From Clostridium prolinivorans (GTDB lineage Bacteria; Bacillota; Clostridia; Clostridiales; Clostridiaceae), in contig NZ_RJWG01000011.1 of assembly GCF_004011155.1 (NCBI RefSeq), positions 1-64,000 of the forward strand: a DNA stretch of 64,000 nt, written 5' to 3'. This document shows positions 17,310 to 26,769 of the stretch, piece after piece. The stretch's first letter is position 1. Every line of letters begins with the position of its first letter. The notes beneath the pieces were generated by a model, which made no database searches, was not told the origin of the DNA, and saw only the letters and a list, made by a program, of their open reading frames with translations. The position numbers and the translations under genes were made by a program.

Positions 17310-18593
17310 ATGGCAGAATTATTATTAATTATAATTTTAATTTTAATTAATGCTTTTTTTGCAGCTTCAGAGATGGCTATAGTTTCATTAAATAGAACAA
17401 AAATAACACATCTTGCTAATGAAGAAAATAAAAAAGCAAAAACTTTATTAAAACTTATGGAAGAGCCAAGTAAATTTTTAGCAACAATTCAAGTTGGTAT
17501 TACTATGGCAGGATTTTTAGCCAGTGCTTCTGCAGCTACATCTATGTCAAAGCCTTTAGCAAAATTTTTATTAAAATTAAATATTCCAGGAAGCGATCAA
17601 ATAGCATTATTTTTAGTAACTATAATACTTGCTTATATTACTTTAGTATTAGGAGAATTAGTGCCTAAAAGAATAGCACTTCAAAATTCTGAACGTATAG
17701 CAATGGCATCAATTAATATCATAATTTTTATATCTAAAATTACTCTGCCTTTTGTAAAAATACTTACTGCATCTACTAATTTAATTATGAGAATACTAGG
17801 AAATAAAGATGAAAGTATAGAAGAAAAGGTATCAAAAGAAGAAATAATGATGATGATTGATGTAGGAGAAGAAACTGGAATTTTAAATCAGACTGAAAAA
17901 GAGATGATAGATGGTATATTTGATTTTGATGATACTCTTGCAAAAGAAGTAATGACTCCTAGAACAGATGTGTTTGCTGTAGATATAGATACTCCAATTG
18001 AAGAACTTATAAACAAAGTAATGGATGAACAATTTTCAAGAATACCTGTATATGAAGGCGATATAGATAATATTATAGGAATATTATATTTAAAAGATTT
18101 ATTTATTTATTCAAGAAAAGGAGAAATTACCAAAGAAACTTTAATAAAAATATTAAGAACACCTTATTTTGTTCCAGAAACTAAAAATATAGATGAACTT
18201 TTTAGAGAGCTTCAAAGCAATAAAAATCATATGGCAATACTTATAGATGAATATGGTGGTTTTTCAGGCATAGTTACTATTGAAGATTTAATTGAAGAAA
18301 TTGTAGGAAATATATTTGATGAATATGACGATATAGTCATAGAAGATATAACTAAAGTTGATACAAATACTTATATAGTAAATGGTGCTACATCAATAGA
18401 TGATATAAATGAAACTCTTCATATTAATCTGCCTTCTGATAATTATGATACTATAGGAGGTTTTGTTATTGATATTTTAGGAAGTATTCCAAAAGAAGAT
18501 GAACATCTTGTTGTAGAATATGAAAATTTAACTTTTGAGATTGAAAAAGTAGAAGAAAAAAGAATTGAAAAATTAAAGATATGTATAAATTAA
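17310..18593 (+). CDS. CNNM/CorC-type membrane protein (hemolysin-C family) with CBS pair
   Basis: A 427-residue protein with a DUF21/CNNM membrane domain (about 1-190; N-terminal LINAFFAASEMAIVSLNRTK, then SASAATSMSKP and LGELVPKRIALQN), two CBS domains (about 200-325; EVMTPRTDVFAVDID, DEYGGFSGIVTIEDLIEEIV) and a CorC_HlyC transporter-associated domain at the C-terminus. The family is linked to Mg2+ efflux or Co2+ resistance and is often annotated as hemolysin. ATG with GAGGGG upstream. It stands alone. Ion specificity is not readable from the sequence. Confidence 0.9.
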   Translation: MAELLLIIILILINAFFAASEMAIVSLNRTKITHLANEENKKAKTLLKLMEEPSKFLATIQVGITMAGFLASASAATSMSKPLAKFLLKLNIPGSDQIALFLVTIILAYITLVLGELVPKRIALQNSERIAMASINIIIFISKITLPFVKILTASTNLIMRILGNKDESIEEKVSKEEIMMMIDVGEETGILNQTEKEMIDGIFDFDDTLAKEVMTPRTDVFAVDIDTPIEELINKVMDEQFSRIPVYEGDIDNIIGILYLKDLFIYSRKGEITKETLIKILRTPYFVPETKNIDELFRELQSNKNHMAILIDEYGGFSGIVTIEDLIEEIVGNIFDEYDDIVIEDITKVDTNTYIVNGATSIDDINETLHINLPSDNYDTIGGFVIDILGSIPKEDEHLVVEYENLTFEIEKVEEKRIEKLKICIN

Positions 18594-19000
18594 ATTTATG
18601 TATATATTTTTTAAAATTTTAAATTTATTAGATTTTGAGGACATAGTATAATTTAGAAATAATGCTTGTTATGCAAGAGATAAAAAATTTGCTAGATTAA
18701 AATCTTTTTTTAATATCTTACCAATATAGAATAAAAATCATTTTTAGAATTTAGAATTGTTTTAATAAATTATATAATATAATACTATAGCATAGCTAAA
18801 ACTTATTTATAGTTTATTTTGAAATAATTATAATAATAAAAATTAAAAATAATAATTTAATAATTTTTATAATAATTTAATAATTTTTATAATAATTTAA
18901 TAATTTTTTTTAAAAACTATTGTCAATTTATTAACAATATGATAATATTTAGTTATGATTGGAATAAAAATCAAATTATTTATATGAATGGGGGATAAAA
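18594..19000. other. Gene-free AT-rich spacer
   Basis: About 400 bases between the CNNM gene and the lipoprotein gene. The only feature seen is the 20-bp tandem repeat at 18851-18909 and a weak promoter-like TTGTCA (18920) / GATAAT (18941) pair with short spacing. No open frame is convincing. Confidence 0.6.
18851..18909. repeat. Three tandem copies of a 20-bp AT-only repeat
   Basis: The unit AATAATTTAATAATTTTTAT occurs at 18851, 18871 and 18891 (the last with a T-rich end). It lies about 90 bases upstream of the lipoprotein start. The repeat could bend DNA or stimulate the promoter as an UP-like element, or be slippage noise. Confidence 0.8.
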
Positions 19001-20110
19001 ATGAAAAAGAAAATTTCAGTTTTATTAGCAACTGTATTTGCATTTTCAATGCTATCAGGATGCGCAAATAAAGGAGAAACTACTCCAGCTGCAAATAATG
19101 ATAAACCAGCTGCTACTGAACCAGCTAAAAATAATGAAAATACTAAAACAGAAGGAAACATAGTAAAATTAGGTCTTGGACATATTACTTCAATTAGTAA
19201 ATCAAAAGATTTAGAAACTGGGAAAGGTGCACTTGGCCAAGTAGATACATCTTTAGTTGCTGCTGGATTTGATAAAGATGGAAAAGTCGTATCAATAACT
19301 ATTGATAACGCACAAACTAAAGTAGAATTTAATGATGATCTTTCATTAAAAACAGATGTTAAAGCAGCAGGACAAACTAAAGTTGAACTTAAAGATAAAT
19401 ATGGTATGATAAAGGCCTCTAAAATTCAAAAAGAATGGTATCAACAAGCTGAAGCTCTTGAAAAATGGATGGTTGGAAAAACTGTTGATGAAATAAAAGC
19501 TATGAAGACTAAAAAAGTTAATGATGAACATCCACAAGTTCCAGATGTTCCAGAATTAACTTCATCAGTTACTATTAATGTTGGAGAATATATTGAAGCT
19601 GTAGAAGAAGCATATAAGAATGCTATTGATGTTACTGGCGGTGTAAAAGTTGGCCTTGGACATGAAATATCATCTGCTAAATCTACAGGATTAAATGGAG
19701 ATAAAACTCCTCTTGCACAAGTTGATACTTCATTAGTTGCTGCGGCATTTGATAAAGATGGAAAAGTTGTAGGAGCTATAATTGATAGTGCGCAAACTAA
19801 AGTTCCATTTGATAAAAATGGTAAAGTAACTGTTGATAAGACAGCACCACAACAAACTAAAGTTGAACTTAAAGATAAATATGGTATGATAAAGGGCTCT
19901 AAAATACAAAAAGAATGGTATCAACAAGCTGAAGCTCTTCAAAAATGGATGGTTGGAAAAACTGTTGATGAAATAACTTCTATGAAGACTAAAAAAGTTA
20001 ATGATGAACATCCACAAGTTCCAGATGTTCCAGAATTAACTTCATCAGTTACTATTAATGTTGGCGAGTACCTTGCTGCATTAAAAGAAGCATATACAAA
20101 TGCAAAATAA
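19001..20110 (+). CDS. Lipoprotein with two tandem FMN-binding-like domains
   Basis: A 369-residue exported lipoprotein: signal peptide with lipobox MLSGC (Cys21), a Pro/Ala/Thr/Asn-rich linker (about 22-50), then two homologous domains of about 160 residues. Each contains the QVDTSLVAA-FDKDGKV strand motif, KVELKDKYGMIK, KEWYQQAEAL, and a C-terminal ELTSSVTI. That last motif resembles the DaiSGAT flavinylation site of FMN-binding domains with Glu, Ser and Val replacing Asp, Gly and Ala; the candidate threonines are near residues 191 and 351. The next gene encodes ApbE, the enzyme that attaches FMN to such sites, which supports a role as an extracytoplasmic flavoprotein electron carrier (inference). 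ATG with GGGGGA upstream. Confidence 0.75.
   Translation: MKKKISVLLATVFAFSMLSGCANKGETTPAANNDKPAATEPAKNNENTKTEGNIVKLGLGHITSISKSKDLETGKGALGQVDTSLVAAGFDKDGKVVSITIDNAQTKVEFNDDLSLKTDVKAAGQTKVELKDKYGMIKASKIQKEWYQQAEALEKWMVGKTVDEIKAMKTKKVNDEHPQVPDVPELTSSVTINVGEYIEAVEEAYKNAIDVTGGVKVGLGHEISSAKSTGLNGDKTPLAQVDTSLVAAAFDKDGKVVGAIIDSAQTKVPFDKNGKVTVDKTAPQQTKVELKDKYGMIKGSKIQKEWYQQAEALQKWMVGKTVDEITSMKTKKVNDEHPQVPDVPELTSSVTINVGEYLAALKEAYTNAK
19153..20107 (+). repeat. Internal 480-bp tandem duplication within the lipoprotein gene
   Basis: The two halves align at an exact 480-bp offset (for example 19381/19861, 19501/19981, 19561/20041). Long stretches are identical or nearly so at the DNA level, especially 19376-19480 against 19856-19960, while the N-terminal parts of each unit have diverged. 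The pattern suggests recent duplication or gene conversion. Confidence 0.9.
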
Positions 20111-20131
20111 TTTAAATTAATAGGCTGTATA

Positions 20132-20213
20132 ATAGCCACAAATCAAGTGCTTTCGTTAAGTTTATTAGCATTTAAACAAACGAAAAGTACTAGGATTTGT
20201 GGCTATTCTTTTT
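20132..20213 (+). terminator. Long terminator after the lipoprotein gene
   Basis: ATAGCCACAAATC (20132-20144) pairs with GATTTGTGGCTAT (20194-20206), with further inner pairing of CTTTCGTT and AACGAAAAG, then TCTTTTT. It separates the lipoprotein gene from apbE. Confidence 0.85.
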
Positions 20214-20354
20214 AAAAGATGTATAAATTCCGTTTAATGTAAAAAAGAGAATATTTTATTTATTTTTGATTAATATATGGCTATACATAATTTATTTATA
20301 ATACTTTTTTCTATTTTAAATAAAAATTAAATTTTATGTAATTGGAGGATATTT

Positions 20355-21446
20355 ATGAAAAAAATAATAACTTTAATTTTGACGGTAATTTTAACTTCTT
20401 GTCTTTTTATAGGTTGTAAGAAAGAAATTAAATATAATAAATATACTGATAGTTTTTTCGATACTTTTGATACTGTGGTAATAGTTGTAGGATATACAAA
20501 AACAGAAGAAGAATTTAAATCATATTTTAATAAAATTCATGAAGAATTTCAAAAATATCATAAACTGTATGATATATATAATAACTATGATGGAATAAAT
20601 AATATTAAAACTATAAATGATAATGCAGGAATAAAGCCTGTAAAAGTCGATAAAGAAATAATAGATCTTATAAATTTTTCAAAAGAATGGTATAAAAAAA
20701 CAGGAGGAAGAACTAACATTGCTATGGGTTCAGTTACAAGCATATGGCATGATTATAGAGAGGAAGGGATTGAAGATCCTTTAAATGCAAAACTTCCTCC
20801 TTATGAAAAATTAAAAGAAGCTGGAAAGCATATTGATATGGATAAAGTGGTAGTAGATGCTAAAAATAGTACTGTTTATTTAGAAGATAAAAATATGAAA
20901 TTAGATGTAGGTTCTGTAGGGAAAGGATATGCTACTGAGGTTATAGCTCAAAAAATTATGAAAGAAGGATTTACATCAGGGATAATAAGTGCTGGAGGTA
21001 ATGTAAGAGCTTTAGATAAACCTCTTGATAATATAAGGGAACGCTGGGGAGTAGGAATTCAAAATCCAGATAAGTCTATATTATCAGATGATGCTGATAA
21101 ATATATAGATACTATATTTATAAAAAATGCTTCAGTTGTAAGTAGTGGTGATTACGAAAGATATTATGTTGTTAATAATAAAAAATATCATCATCTTATA
21201 GATCCAGATACTCTTATGCCTGGTGAATATTATAAAGCAATAACTGTAGTAACACAAAATTCAGGACTTGCTGATTTTCTCTCTACAACATTATTTTTAC
21301 TTCCATATGATAAAAGCCGTGCACTTGTAGAAAGTATTAATGGTGTTGAAGCATTATGGGTTATGAAAGATGGGAAAATAGAAGCGACAGATGGAATGAA
21401 GAAAATAATGAAAAGTAATGGAGCTACAGGAGCCGAATCACAATAA
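20355..21446 (+). CDS. apbE: FAD:protein FMN transferase (ApbE lipoprotein)
   Basis: Transfers FMN from FAD to a Thr of target proteins on the outer face of the membrane, using Mg2+. The 363-residue protein has a lipoprotein signal (MKKIITLILTVILTSCLFIG then Cys21). ApbE motifs are present: FFDTFDTVV, NIAMGSVTSIWHDY, LDVGSVGKGYATEVI, GIISAGGNVRAL, ASVVSSGDYERYY, HHLIDPDT. It follows the duplicated lipoprotein, its likely substrate, 245 bases downstream and behind a strong terminator, so it probably has its own promoter. ATG with TTGGAGG upstream. Confidence 0.92.
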   Translation: MKKIITLILTVILTSCLFIGCKKEIKYNKYTDSFFDTFDTVVIVVGYTKTEEEFKSYFNKIHEEFQKYHKLYDIYNNYDGINNIKTINDNAGIKPVKVDKEIIDLINFSKEWYKKTGGRTNIAMGSVTSIWHDYREEGIEDPLNAKLPPYEKLKEAGKHIDMDKVVVDAKNSTVYLEDKNMKLDVGSVGKGYATEVIAQKIMKEGFTSGIISAGGNVRALDKPLDNIRERWGVGIQNPDKSILSDDADKYIDTIFIKNASVVSSGDYERYYVVNNKKYHHLIDPDTLMPGEYYKAITVVTQNSGLADFLSTTLFLLPYDKSRALVESINGVEALWVMKDGKIEATDGMKKIMKSNGATGAESQ

Positions 21447-21453
21447 ATATTAA

Positions 21454-21498
21454 AAATTAAAGGAAGATTATATTTGATAAATCTTCCTTTAATTTTTT
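21454..21498 (+). terminator. Terminator after apbE, shared with the convergent gene
   Basis: AAATTAAAGGAAGATT (21454-21469) pairs with AATCTTCCTTTAATTT (21480-21495) and is followed by T residues. The convergent gene stops at 21497. Confidence 0.85.
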
Positions 21499-21823
21499 AT
21501 TTAAGTCCGCTTACTTTTCCTTTAAGTGCTTTTAAACGTCCATTTACATAATTTAAAAGTTCGCTTTTATCATTTTTTATATTAGAAGGTGCATTAGAAA
21601 CTATAGAAATTAAATCTAATACATTAGCTTTTACAGTTTTAGAAAGTTCGTAAGCTAAAAGTTTATTTTTTACCTTCCAATATATAATATTAAATTCATC
21701 TGCTTGTCTTTTTGTATAATGACCTGATTCTATACCAAATTGAAATAAATCTGCAGCAGCTTCTAACTCATCCATGTCTATAGCTTCTAAAGTTTCTTCT
21801 ACAAGAGTTTCAAATGCTTTCAT
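21497..21823 (-). CDS. Small helical protein of unknown function
   Basis: A 108-residue protein rich in acidic and helical segments (ETLVEETLEAIDMDELEAAA, HYTKRQADEFNIIYWKVKNK), with no signal peptide, membrane helix or cysteine. I do not recognise the family. ATG 21823 has GAGGTG upstream, and a consensus promoter lies at 21856-21884, so it is very likely expressed as a single gene. A cytoplasmic location is inferred. Confidence 0.75.
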   Translation of the reverse strand: MKAFETLVEETLEAIDMDELEAAADLFQFGIESGHYTKRQADEFNIIYWKVKNKLLAYELSKTVKANVLDLISIVSNAPSNIKNDKSELLNYVNGRLKALKGKVSGLK

Positions 21824-21855
21824 GGGTCATACACCTCTTTCTTAAGAATAATGTT

Positions 21856-21884
21856 ATTATACACTTCATTAATTTATATTTCAA
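21856..21884 (-). promoter_or_regulatory. Sigma-A promoter of the 108-residue protein gene
   Basis: Minus-strand TTGAAA (21884-21879), 17-bp spacer, TATAAT (21861-21856), about 33 bases before the start codon. Confidence 0.75.
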
Positions 21885-22166
21885 GAAAAAGTGTTTATAA
21901 GGTTAAAATCATAAACATTCTAATTAAATTTTTAATTTAGTATTAAAAGAAAGCTTGCTAATTAATATATTATTTGTAAAAATTATAAAATATACGAATA
22001 TTTATGTAATTAATTATATTAATGTGTATGAATTTACACAAAATTGTGATAATATATGATATGGGACAAAGTAGTGGTTTTGGGAAATTATATGTAAAAT
22101 TAACAAACTAAATAAATGTATAAAAAGTCAATATATAAAATAATTTAGCAGCGTGGGGGTTTTACA
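21885..22166. other. AT-rich spacer before the histidine kinase gene
   Basis: No gene is seen. A possible plus-strand promoter is TTTACA (22033-22038), 16-bp spacer, TATGAT (22055-22060), followed by about 100 bases of leader with no recognised structure. Confidence 0.45.
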
Positions 22167-24461
22167 ATGGATGCAACTTTTAAAATCAAGGAAACATTTA
22201 CAAACTTAAACAAGAATGCTTTAGTAAATATTTTATTATCTTTATTTTTATCTTTTATAGTAGCTCTTATTATACATAGTAGTTTTATAAAACAATTAGA
22301 CATATATTATATGATTTTAGAAATGATATGTATTTTTATAACTTTGTCATTATTTGTTTCTATATGGTATAGTTCTAAATATAATATTTCTATTTTGTCT
22401 TTCGGACTTTTGATTTCAGCAATTTTTGAAGTATTCCGTTGTTATTATTTGTTAAAATCAAATTTAAATATTTATTATAGTATTAATTTATCAAATAAGT
22501 TTTGGATAATAAGTAGATTTACTCAAGCTGTTTTTATGCTTTTTTATGCCAAAAATTTAAAAATAATTATCAATAAATGGATTGGACTTATAATTTTTGT
22601 TTTTTTAACAGCTTCTATAACTTATTTTTCTATTTTTAGTTCTGAATATTTATTACTTATTTTTACACATAATGGAATAAAAGCTTTAGAGATATTTTTT
22701 AAATATGCAATCATTATTTTATTTTTGTTAACCACTTATAATATAAAAAATAAAAATAAGAAATTTGCAAATACAAAACATATATATGTTTATAATTGTA
22801 TAGTTTTGGCTATAGTTTCAGAAATATGCTTTATATATTATAGAAATTATAGTTCTATAATATATTCTATGGGATGTACATTAAAAACTATTTCTTATTA
22901 CTTTTTATTTAAAGCTATATTTGTAAATACTTTTATTTTTTCTTTTAGTAAGTTAAAAAAAGAACATAAAATTTTAGAAGAAGCAGTATATGAAGTTAAT
23001 AGCATTACTCAAACTTTAAGTGATATTTTAGAAGCTTTACCTTTTGCGGTATTTACTTATAACGATGAAGGAAGAATTAAATACATAAATAGTAAATTTG
23101 AAGAAATATTCAATTGCAATAGAATTAATTTATATAATTTGACTACTTTTGAATTATCAAAAATTTTTAAAAATATTAATACAGAAGAAAAGACTTTGTG
23201 GGATATAGTATCGCAAAGTGAAGGAAATGAAATAAAAATGTTTAGAACTTATAAACTTCAAAATGGAGAATATAAAAAGGTAGCTATAACATCTAGAAAA
23301 ATAAAAGGAGGAGTTATAGCATTAATTAAAGAAGCAAAAGAAGAACAAGTTTTAAGTAATTTAAATCTTCAAACAGAAACTATATTAAATTCAGTGAGCA
23401 ATAGTGTTTTAATGATTGATAAAGATAAAAAGGTTGTACTTTGTAATAGAGCTTTTGAAGAATTAGCTGAAATTAAGAAAGAAGATATTATAGGTATAGA
23501 TATAGATAAATTAAGTGAAATGATACATTATGAAGGAGGTAAGCTTATTAAAGATGCACTGCAAGGGCAATGTATTGATCATGATAAATTTAAAGAAATT
23601 TCATTAACTACATTAGATGGAGATGTAAAGGAAATTAGTATTTATACAGGAAATATTAAAAATGTAGAAGGAGAGATAATAGGAGCTATTAGTATAAACA
23701 CAGATATAACAGAAATAAAAAAAGAACAATTTAAAATAAGGCAGCAAGAAAAACTTGCTCTTTTAGGGCAATTAGGTGCGGGTATAGTGCATGAAACAAG
23801 AAATTTTTTAACAAATATAAAAGGCAGATGCCAACTTATTGAAGCAATTTCTAAAGATGAAAATATAAAAAAATATGCTTCCAAAATAAATGATGATGTG
23901 GATGAAGTTAACAGTATAATTAGTGAGTTTTTATTTTTATCTAAGCCTAGAGAAACCCAAATGCAAGAAGTTTCTATGGTGGATATTTTTCAATCTATTA
24001 AAAATTTAGTTGAAACATCTTCTCTTGTAAAAGGAGTAAATGTAAATGTATTTTTGTCTGAAGAAGAGAGATATTTACTTTGTGATGAAGTACAGATAAA
24101 GCAAGTTATATTAAATATATGTAAAAATGCTGTAGATGCTATGACTTATAAAGAAAACGCTGTATTGAATATAGAAACAGGTTATGATGAAGATAAAAAT
24201 GAAATGTTTATAAAAATAAGTGATAATGGAAAAGGAATGTCAGAAGAAGAAATTAAAAAACTGGGTACTATATTTTATACTACTAAAAATAATGGAACAG
24301 GTTTAGGACTTAATGTATGTTATCAAATAATTAATGAACATAATGGAAGAATTGAGGTTGAAAGTAAGCCTATGGAGGGTTCTACTTTTAAAATAATTCT
24401 TCCTTGTATAGAAGATACATATGAAGATGAAGATATTGAAAATAGTACTTTAATAAAATAG
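22167..24461 (+). CDS. Orphan membrane sensor histidine kinase with PAS domains
   Basis: A 764-residue sensor kinase. The N-terminus (about 15-265) has about eight hydrophobic helices resembling MASE-type sensory membrane domains. Two PAS-like domains follow (about 285-400; about 405-520, with SNSVLMIDKDKKVVLCNRAF). HisKA has the phospho-acceptor His at about 542 (GAGIVHETRNFLTNIKGR). The ATPase domain carries N box LNICKNAVDAM, G1 ISDNGKGMS and G2 NGTGLGLN. No response regulator is adjacent. Orphan PAS-containing kinases of this layout phosphorylate Spo0A in clostridia, so a sporulation-entry role is plausible but unproven. GTGGGGG precedes the ATG. Confidence 0.9.
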   Translation: MDATFKIKETFTNLNKNALVNILLSLFLSFIVALIIHSSFIKQLDIYYMILEMICIFITLSLFVSIWYSSKYNISILSFGLLISAIFEVFRCYYLLKSNLNIYYSINLSNKFWIISRFTQAVFMLFYAKNLKIIINKWIGLIIFVFLTASITYFSIFSSEYLLLIFTHNGIKALEIFFKYAIIILFLLTTYNIKNKNKKFANTKHIYVYNCIVLAIVSEICFIYYRNYSSIIYSMGCTLKTISYYFLFKAIFVNTFIFSFSKLKKEHKILEEAVYEVNSITQTLSDILEALPFAVFTYNDEGRIKYINSKFEEIFNCNRINLYNLTTFELSKIFKNINTEEKTLWDIVSQSEGNEIKMFRTYKLQNGEYKKVAITSRKIKGGVIALIKEAKEEQVLSNLNLQTETILNSVSNSVLMIDKDKKVVLCNRAFEELAEIKKEDIIGIDIDKLSEMIHYEGGKLIKDALQGQCIDHDKFKEISLTTLDGDVKEISIYTGNIKNVEGEIIGAISINTDITEIKKEQFKIRQQEKLALLGQLGAGIVHETRNFLTNIKGRCQLIEAISKDENIKKYASKINDDVDEVNSIISEFLFLSKPRETQMQEVSMVDIFQSIKNLVETSSLVKGVNVNVFLSEEERYLLCDEVQIKQVILNICKNAVDAMTYKENAVLNIETGYDEDKNEMFIKISDNGKGMSEEEIKKLGTIFYTTKNNGTGLGLNVCYQIINEHNGRIEVESKPMEGSTFKIILPCIEDTYEDEDIENSTLIK

Positions 24462-24496
24462 AAGAGCTATATAAATAAATATAGCTCTTCTATTTT
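24455..24496 (+). terminator. Terminator overlapping the kinase stop codon
   Basis: An 18-bp stem, AAAATAGAAGAGCTATAT (24455-24472) with ATATAGCTCTTCTATTTT (24479-24496), includes the TAG stop and ends in T residues. Confidence 0.85.
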
Positions 24497-24511
24497 ATTA
24501 TAATATGATTA

Positions 24512-24638
24512 GCTAACCCAACAATAAGCTGTAAATTAATTTATATTATATAATTTATAGTATTTATAAATTTCTATTACATTTATAATAGTGGCTAACA
24601 TTTAATAAAAAGACTTTTGTTAGATAATTATAATATAT
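24512..24638. repeat. Dispersed intergenic element, copy A
   Basis: About 127 bases that align with 34047-34172 at roughly 80% identity by eye, starting at AACAATAAGCT. Two hairpins are shared: CTGTAAATT/AATTTATAG and CTATTA/TAATAG. It lies between the convergent kinase and pyrophosphatase genes and contains no reading frame. Confidence 0.7.
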
Positions 24639-24639
24639 T

Positions 24640-26688
24640 TTATTTAAAAAGAGAGAATTTTATAAAAAGAAGTGCAGCTAAGGAAGCAACTAAAGAAACA
24701 ACAGTAATTTGAGTATTTAATGATGGACCTGCAGTATCTTTACATGGATCTCCTACAGTATCGCCTACAACAGCTGCTTTATGAGTTTCAGAGCCCTTTC
24801 CGCCTAAATTACCAGCCTCTATAAATTTTTTAGCATTATCCCACATACCACCTGCATTTGCCATAAGAAGTGCAAGCATAAGCCCTGACATTATATTACC
24901 TGCAAGGAATCCTCCTATGGCTCTAATTCCTCCAATAAAACCAACTACTAAAGTAACTATTATAGTAATAAGTCCAGCAGGGATAAGTTCTTTAATAGCT
25001 CCTTTTGTTGCTATATTTATACAGCTTTCATAATCTGGAGAAGATTCTTTATATCCTTCTTTAAGACCTGGTATTTCATTAAACTGCCTGTGTATTTCCA
25101 AAACCATTCTTTGTGCGTTTCTATCAACTCCAAGCATAAGCATAGCAGAAAATACTGCTGGGAGAGCAACTCCTGCAAGAATTCCGAAAAATACTAATGG
25201 ATTCATTAAATCAAAGAAAATATTTTCTCCAGTGGCTGTATGAACAATTTCTTGATATGCTCCAAGTAAAGCTATAACAGTAAGACCTGCAGCCCCTATA
25301 GCAAAACCTTTAGTTATAGCCTTTGATGTATTACCTGCACTATCAAGATCATCTGCAATTTTTATAACATCATCACCTAAATCACCCATTTCGGCTAGTC
25401 CACGAGAATTATCAACTATTGGACCATAAGCATCATTTGCAACAACTATTCCAACTATAGAAAGCATTCCTATAGAAGACATACTTATACCGAACATAGC
25501 ATATCCGGGACCTATTGGTTCACAAAGTTTATATGAAGTTAAAGCAGCAATACCTATTCCAATTAATGATGGAAATATGCTTAAAAGTCCATAAGACAAT
25601 CCGCTTATTATTGTAAAAGCAGGACCAGAATTTGAAGCTTTAGCGACATTAAAAACAGGTTTCCTTTCATCTGAAGTAAAATATTCAGAAGTAAAGCCCA
25701 TTATAACCCCAACTATAAGTCCTATTATAGTTGCACCCCAAATACGAAAACTATAATTAAAAATATATGAAGCTAAGAATGTTAAAAGTGCAAAGAAAAT
25801 GGTTGTGATATAAGTACCATTGTTTAATGCTTTTCCAGGGTTCCCCTTTTTCCCAACTTTAACAAAGGATATACCTAGTATTGAAGCTAAAAGACCGAGA
25901 GAAACATAACAAAATACCATATTTATCTCTCCAATAGATAAACCTATTACCACAGCAGCAGCGATAGAAGCTACATTGGAGTCAAAAAGATCAGCACCCA
26001 TTCCTGCAACATCACCAACATTATCACCAACATTATCGGCAATAACAGCTGGATTTCTTGGATCATCTTCTGGAATTCCAAGTTCAACTTTACCTACAAG
26101 ATCAGCACTTATATCGGCAGTTTTGGTATATATGCCTCCTCCTGCTTTTGCAAAAAGTGCTAAAGAACTTGCACCAAAACTAAAGCCTAAAAGAGCATTG
26201 TGATCGCCTGTTAAAATGAAAACTAGAGTTGCTCCAATTAAACTTGTGCCAACAACTGCCAACCCCATAACGGCACCACCTCTAAACCCTGCATCAAAAG
26301 CTGGACCTATACCTTTTTGGGCAGCAACAGCAGATTTCTTATTAGCTATAGTTGCAATACTTATACCTATTTTTCCAGCTAATCCCGAAAGAAAAGATCC
26401 AAGAATATAAGCTATAGCCATACTAATATTTCTAATAGGTTCGTTATTTGACCAAATAGGTTCTGGAAGGAACAGAAATATTAATATTGCAGCTACAGTA
26501 ACGAACTTTATTAAAACTTTGTATTCTGTTTTTAGAAAAGTTTCAGCCCCGTTTTTAATTAAAAGACTGATTTTTTCTATTTTTTCATTGTCGCAAGGTA
26601 AATTCTTTACCCAGTTATAATAATAAGCGGCCACACCAAAAGAAAGTAAGGAAACAATAATAGACAAAAGAGCAATTTTTAAATCCAT
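24640..26688 (-). CDS. hppA: Membrane-bound proton-translocating pyrophosphatase
   Basis: Hydrolyses cytoplasmic pyrophosphate and pumps ions outward. The 682-residue protein has about 16 membrane helices and the PPi/Mg2+-binding motifs GGGIYTKTADISADLVGKVE, PEDDPRNPAVIADNVGDNVG, DAYGPIVDN, and KAAVVGDTVGDPCKDTAGPS. The subtype motif reads GNTSKAITKGFAIG, with Lys where K+-dependent enzymes have Ala. In characterised enzymes this Lys marks the K+-independent, H+-pumping class. ATG with AGGAGG upstream; single gene. Confidence 0.95.
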   Translation of the reverse strand: MDLKIALLSIIVSLLSFGVAAYYYNWVKNLPCDNEKIEKISLLIKNGAETFLKTEYKVLIKFVTVAAILIFLFLPEPIWSNNEPIRNISMAIAYILGSFLSGLAGKIGISIATIANKKSAVAAQKGIGPAFDAGFRGGAVMGLAVVGTSLIGATLVFILTGDHNALLGFSFGASSLALFAKAGGGIYTKTADISADLVGKVELGIPEDDPRNPAVIADNVGDNVGDVAGMGADLFDSNVASIAAAVVIGLSIGEINMVFCYVSLGLLASILGISFVKVGKKGNPGKALNNGTYITTIFFALLTFLASYIFNYSFRIWGATIIGLIVGVIMGFTSEYFTSDERKPVFNVAKASNSGPAFTIISGLSYGLLSIFPSLIGIGIAALTSYKLCEPIGPGYAMFGISMSSIGMLSIVGIVVANDAYGPIVDNSRGLAEMGDLGDDVIKIADDLDSAGNTSKAITKGFAIGAAGLTVIALLGAYQEIVHTATGENIFFDLMNPLVFFGILAGVALPAVFSAMLMLGVDRNAQRMVLEIHRQFNEIPGLKEGYKESSPDYESCINIATKGAIKELIPAGLITIIVTLVVGFIGGIRAIGGFLAGNIMSGLMLALLMANAGGMWDNAKKFIEAGNLGGKGSETHKAAVVGDTVGDPCKDTAGPSLNTQITVVSLVASLAALLFIKFSLFK

Positions 26689-26769
26689 AATAAAACCTCC
26701 TATAAATTTGTAAACAAGTAACTTAAATACAAAAAAATTCCTCCAATATATAATATACTTTTTTTAATG

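Noticed and set aside
18851-18909. CRISPR array
   Set aside because: The repeats are contiguous, AT-only and without spacers; no cas genes occur in the window.
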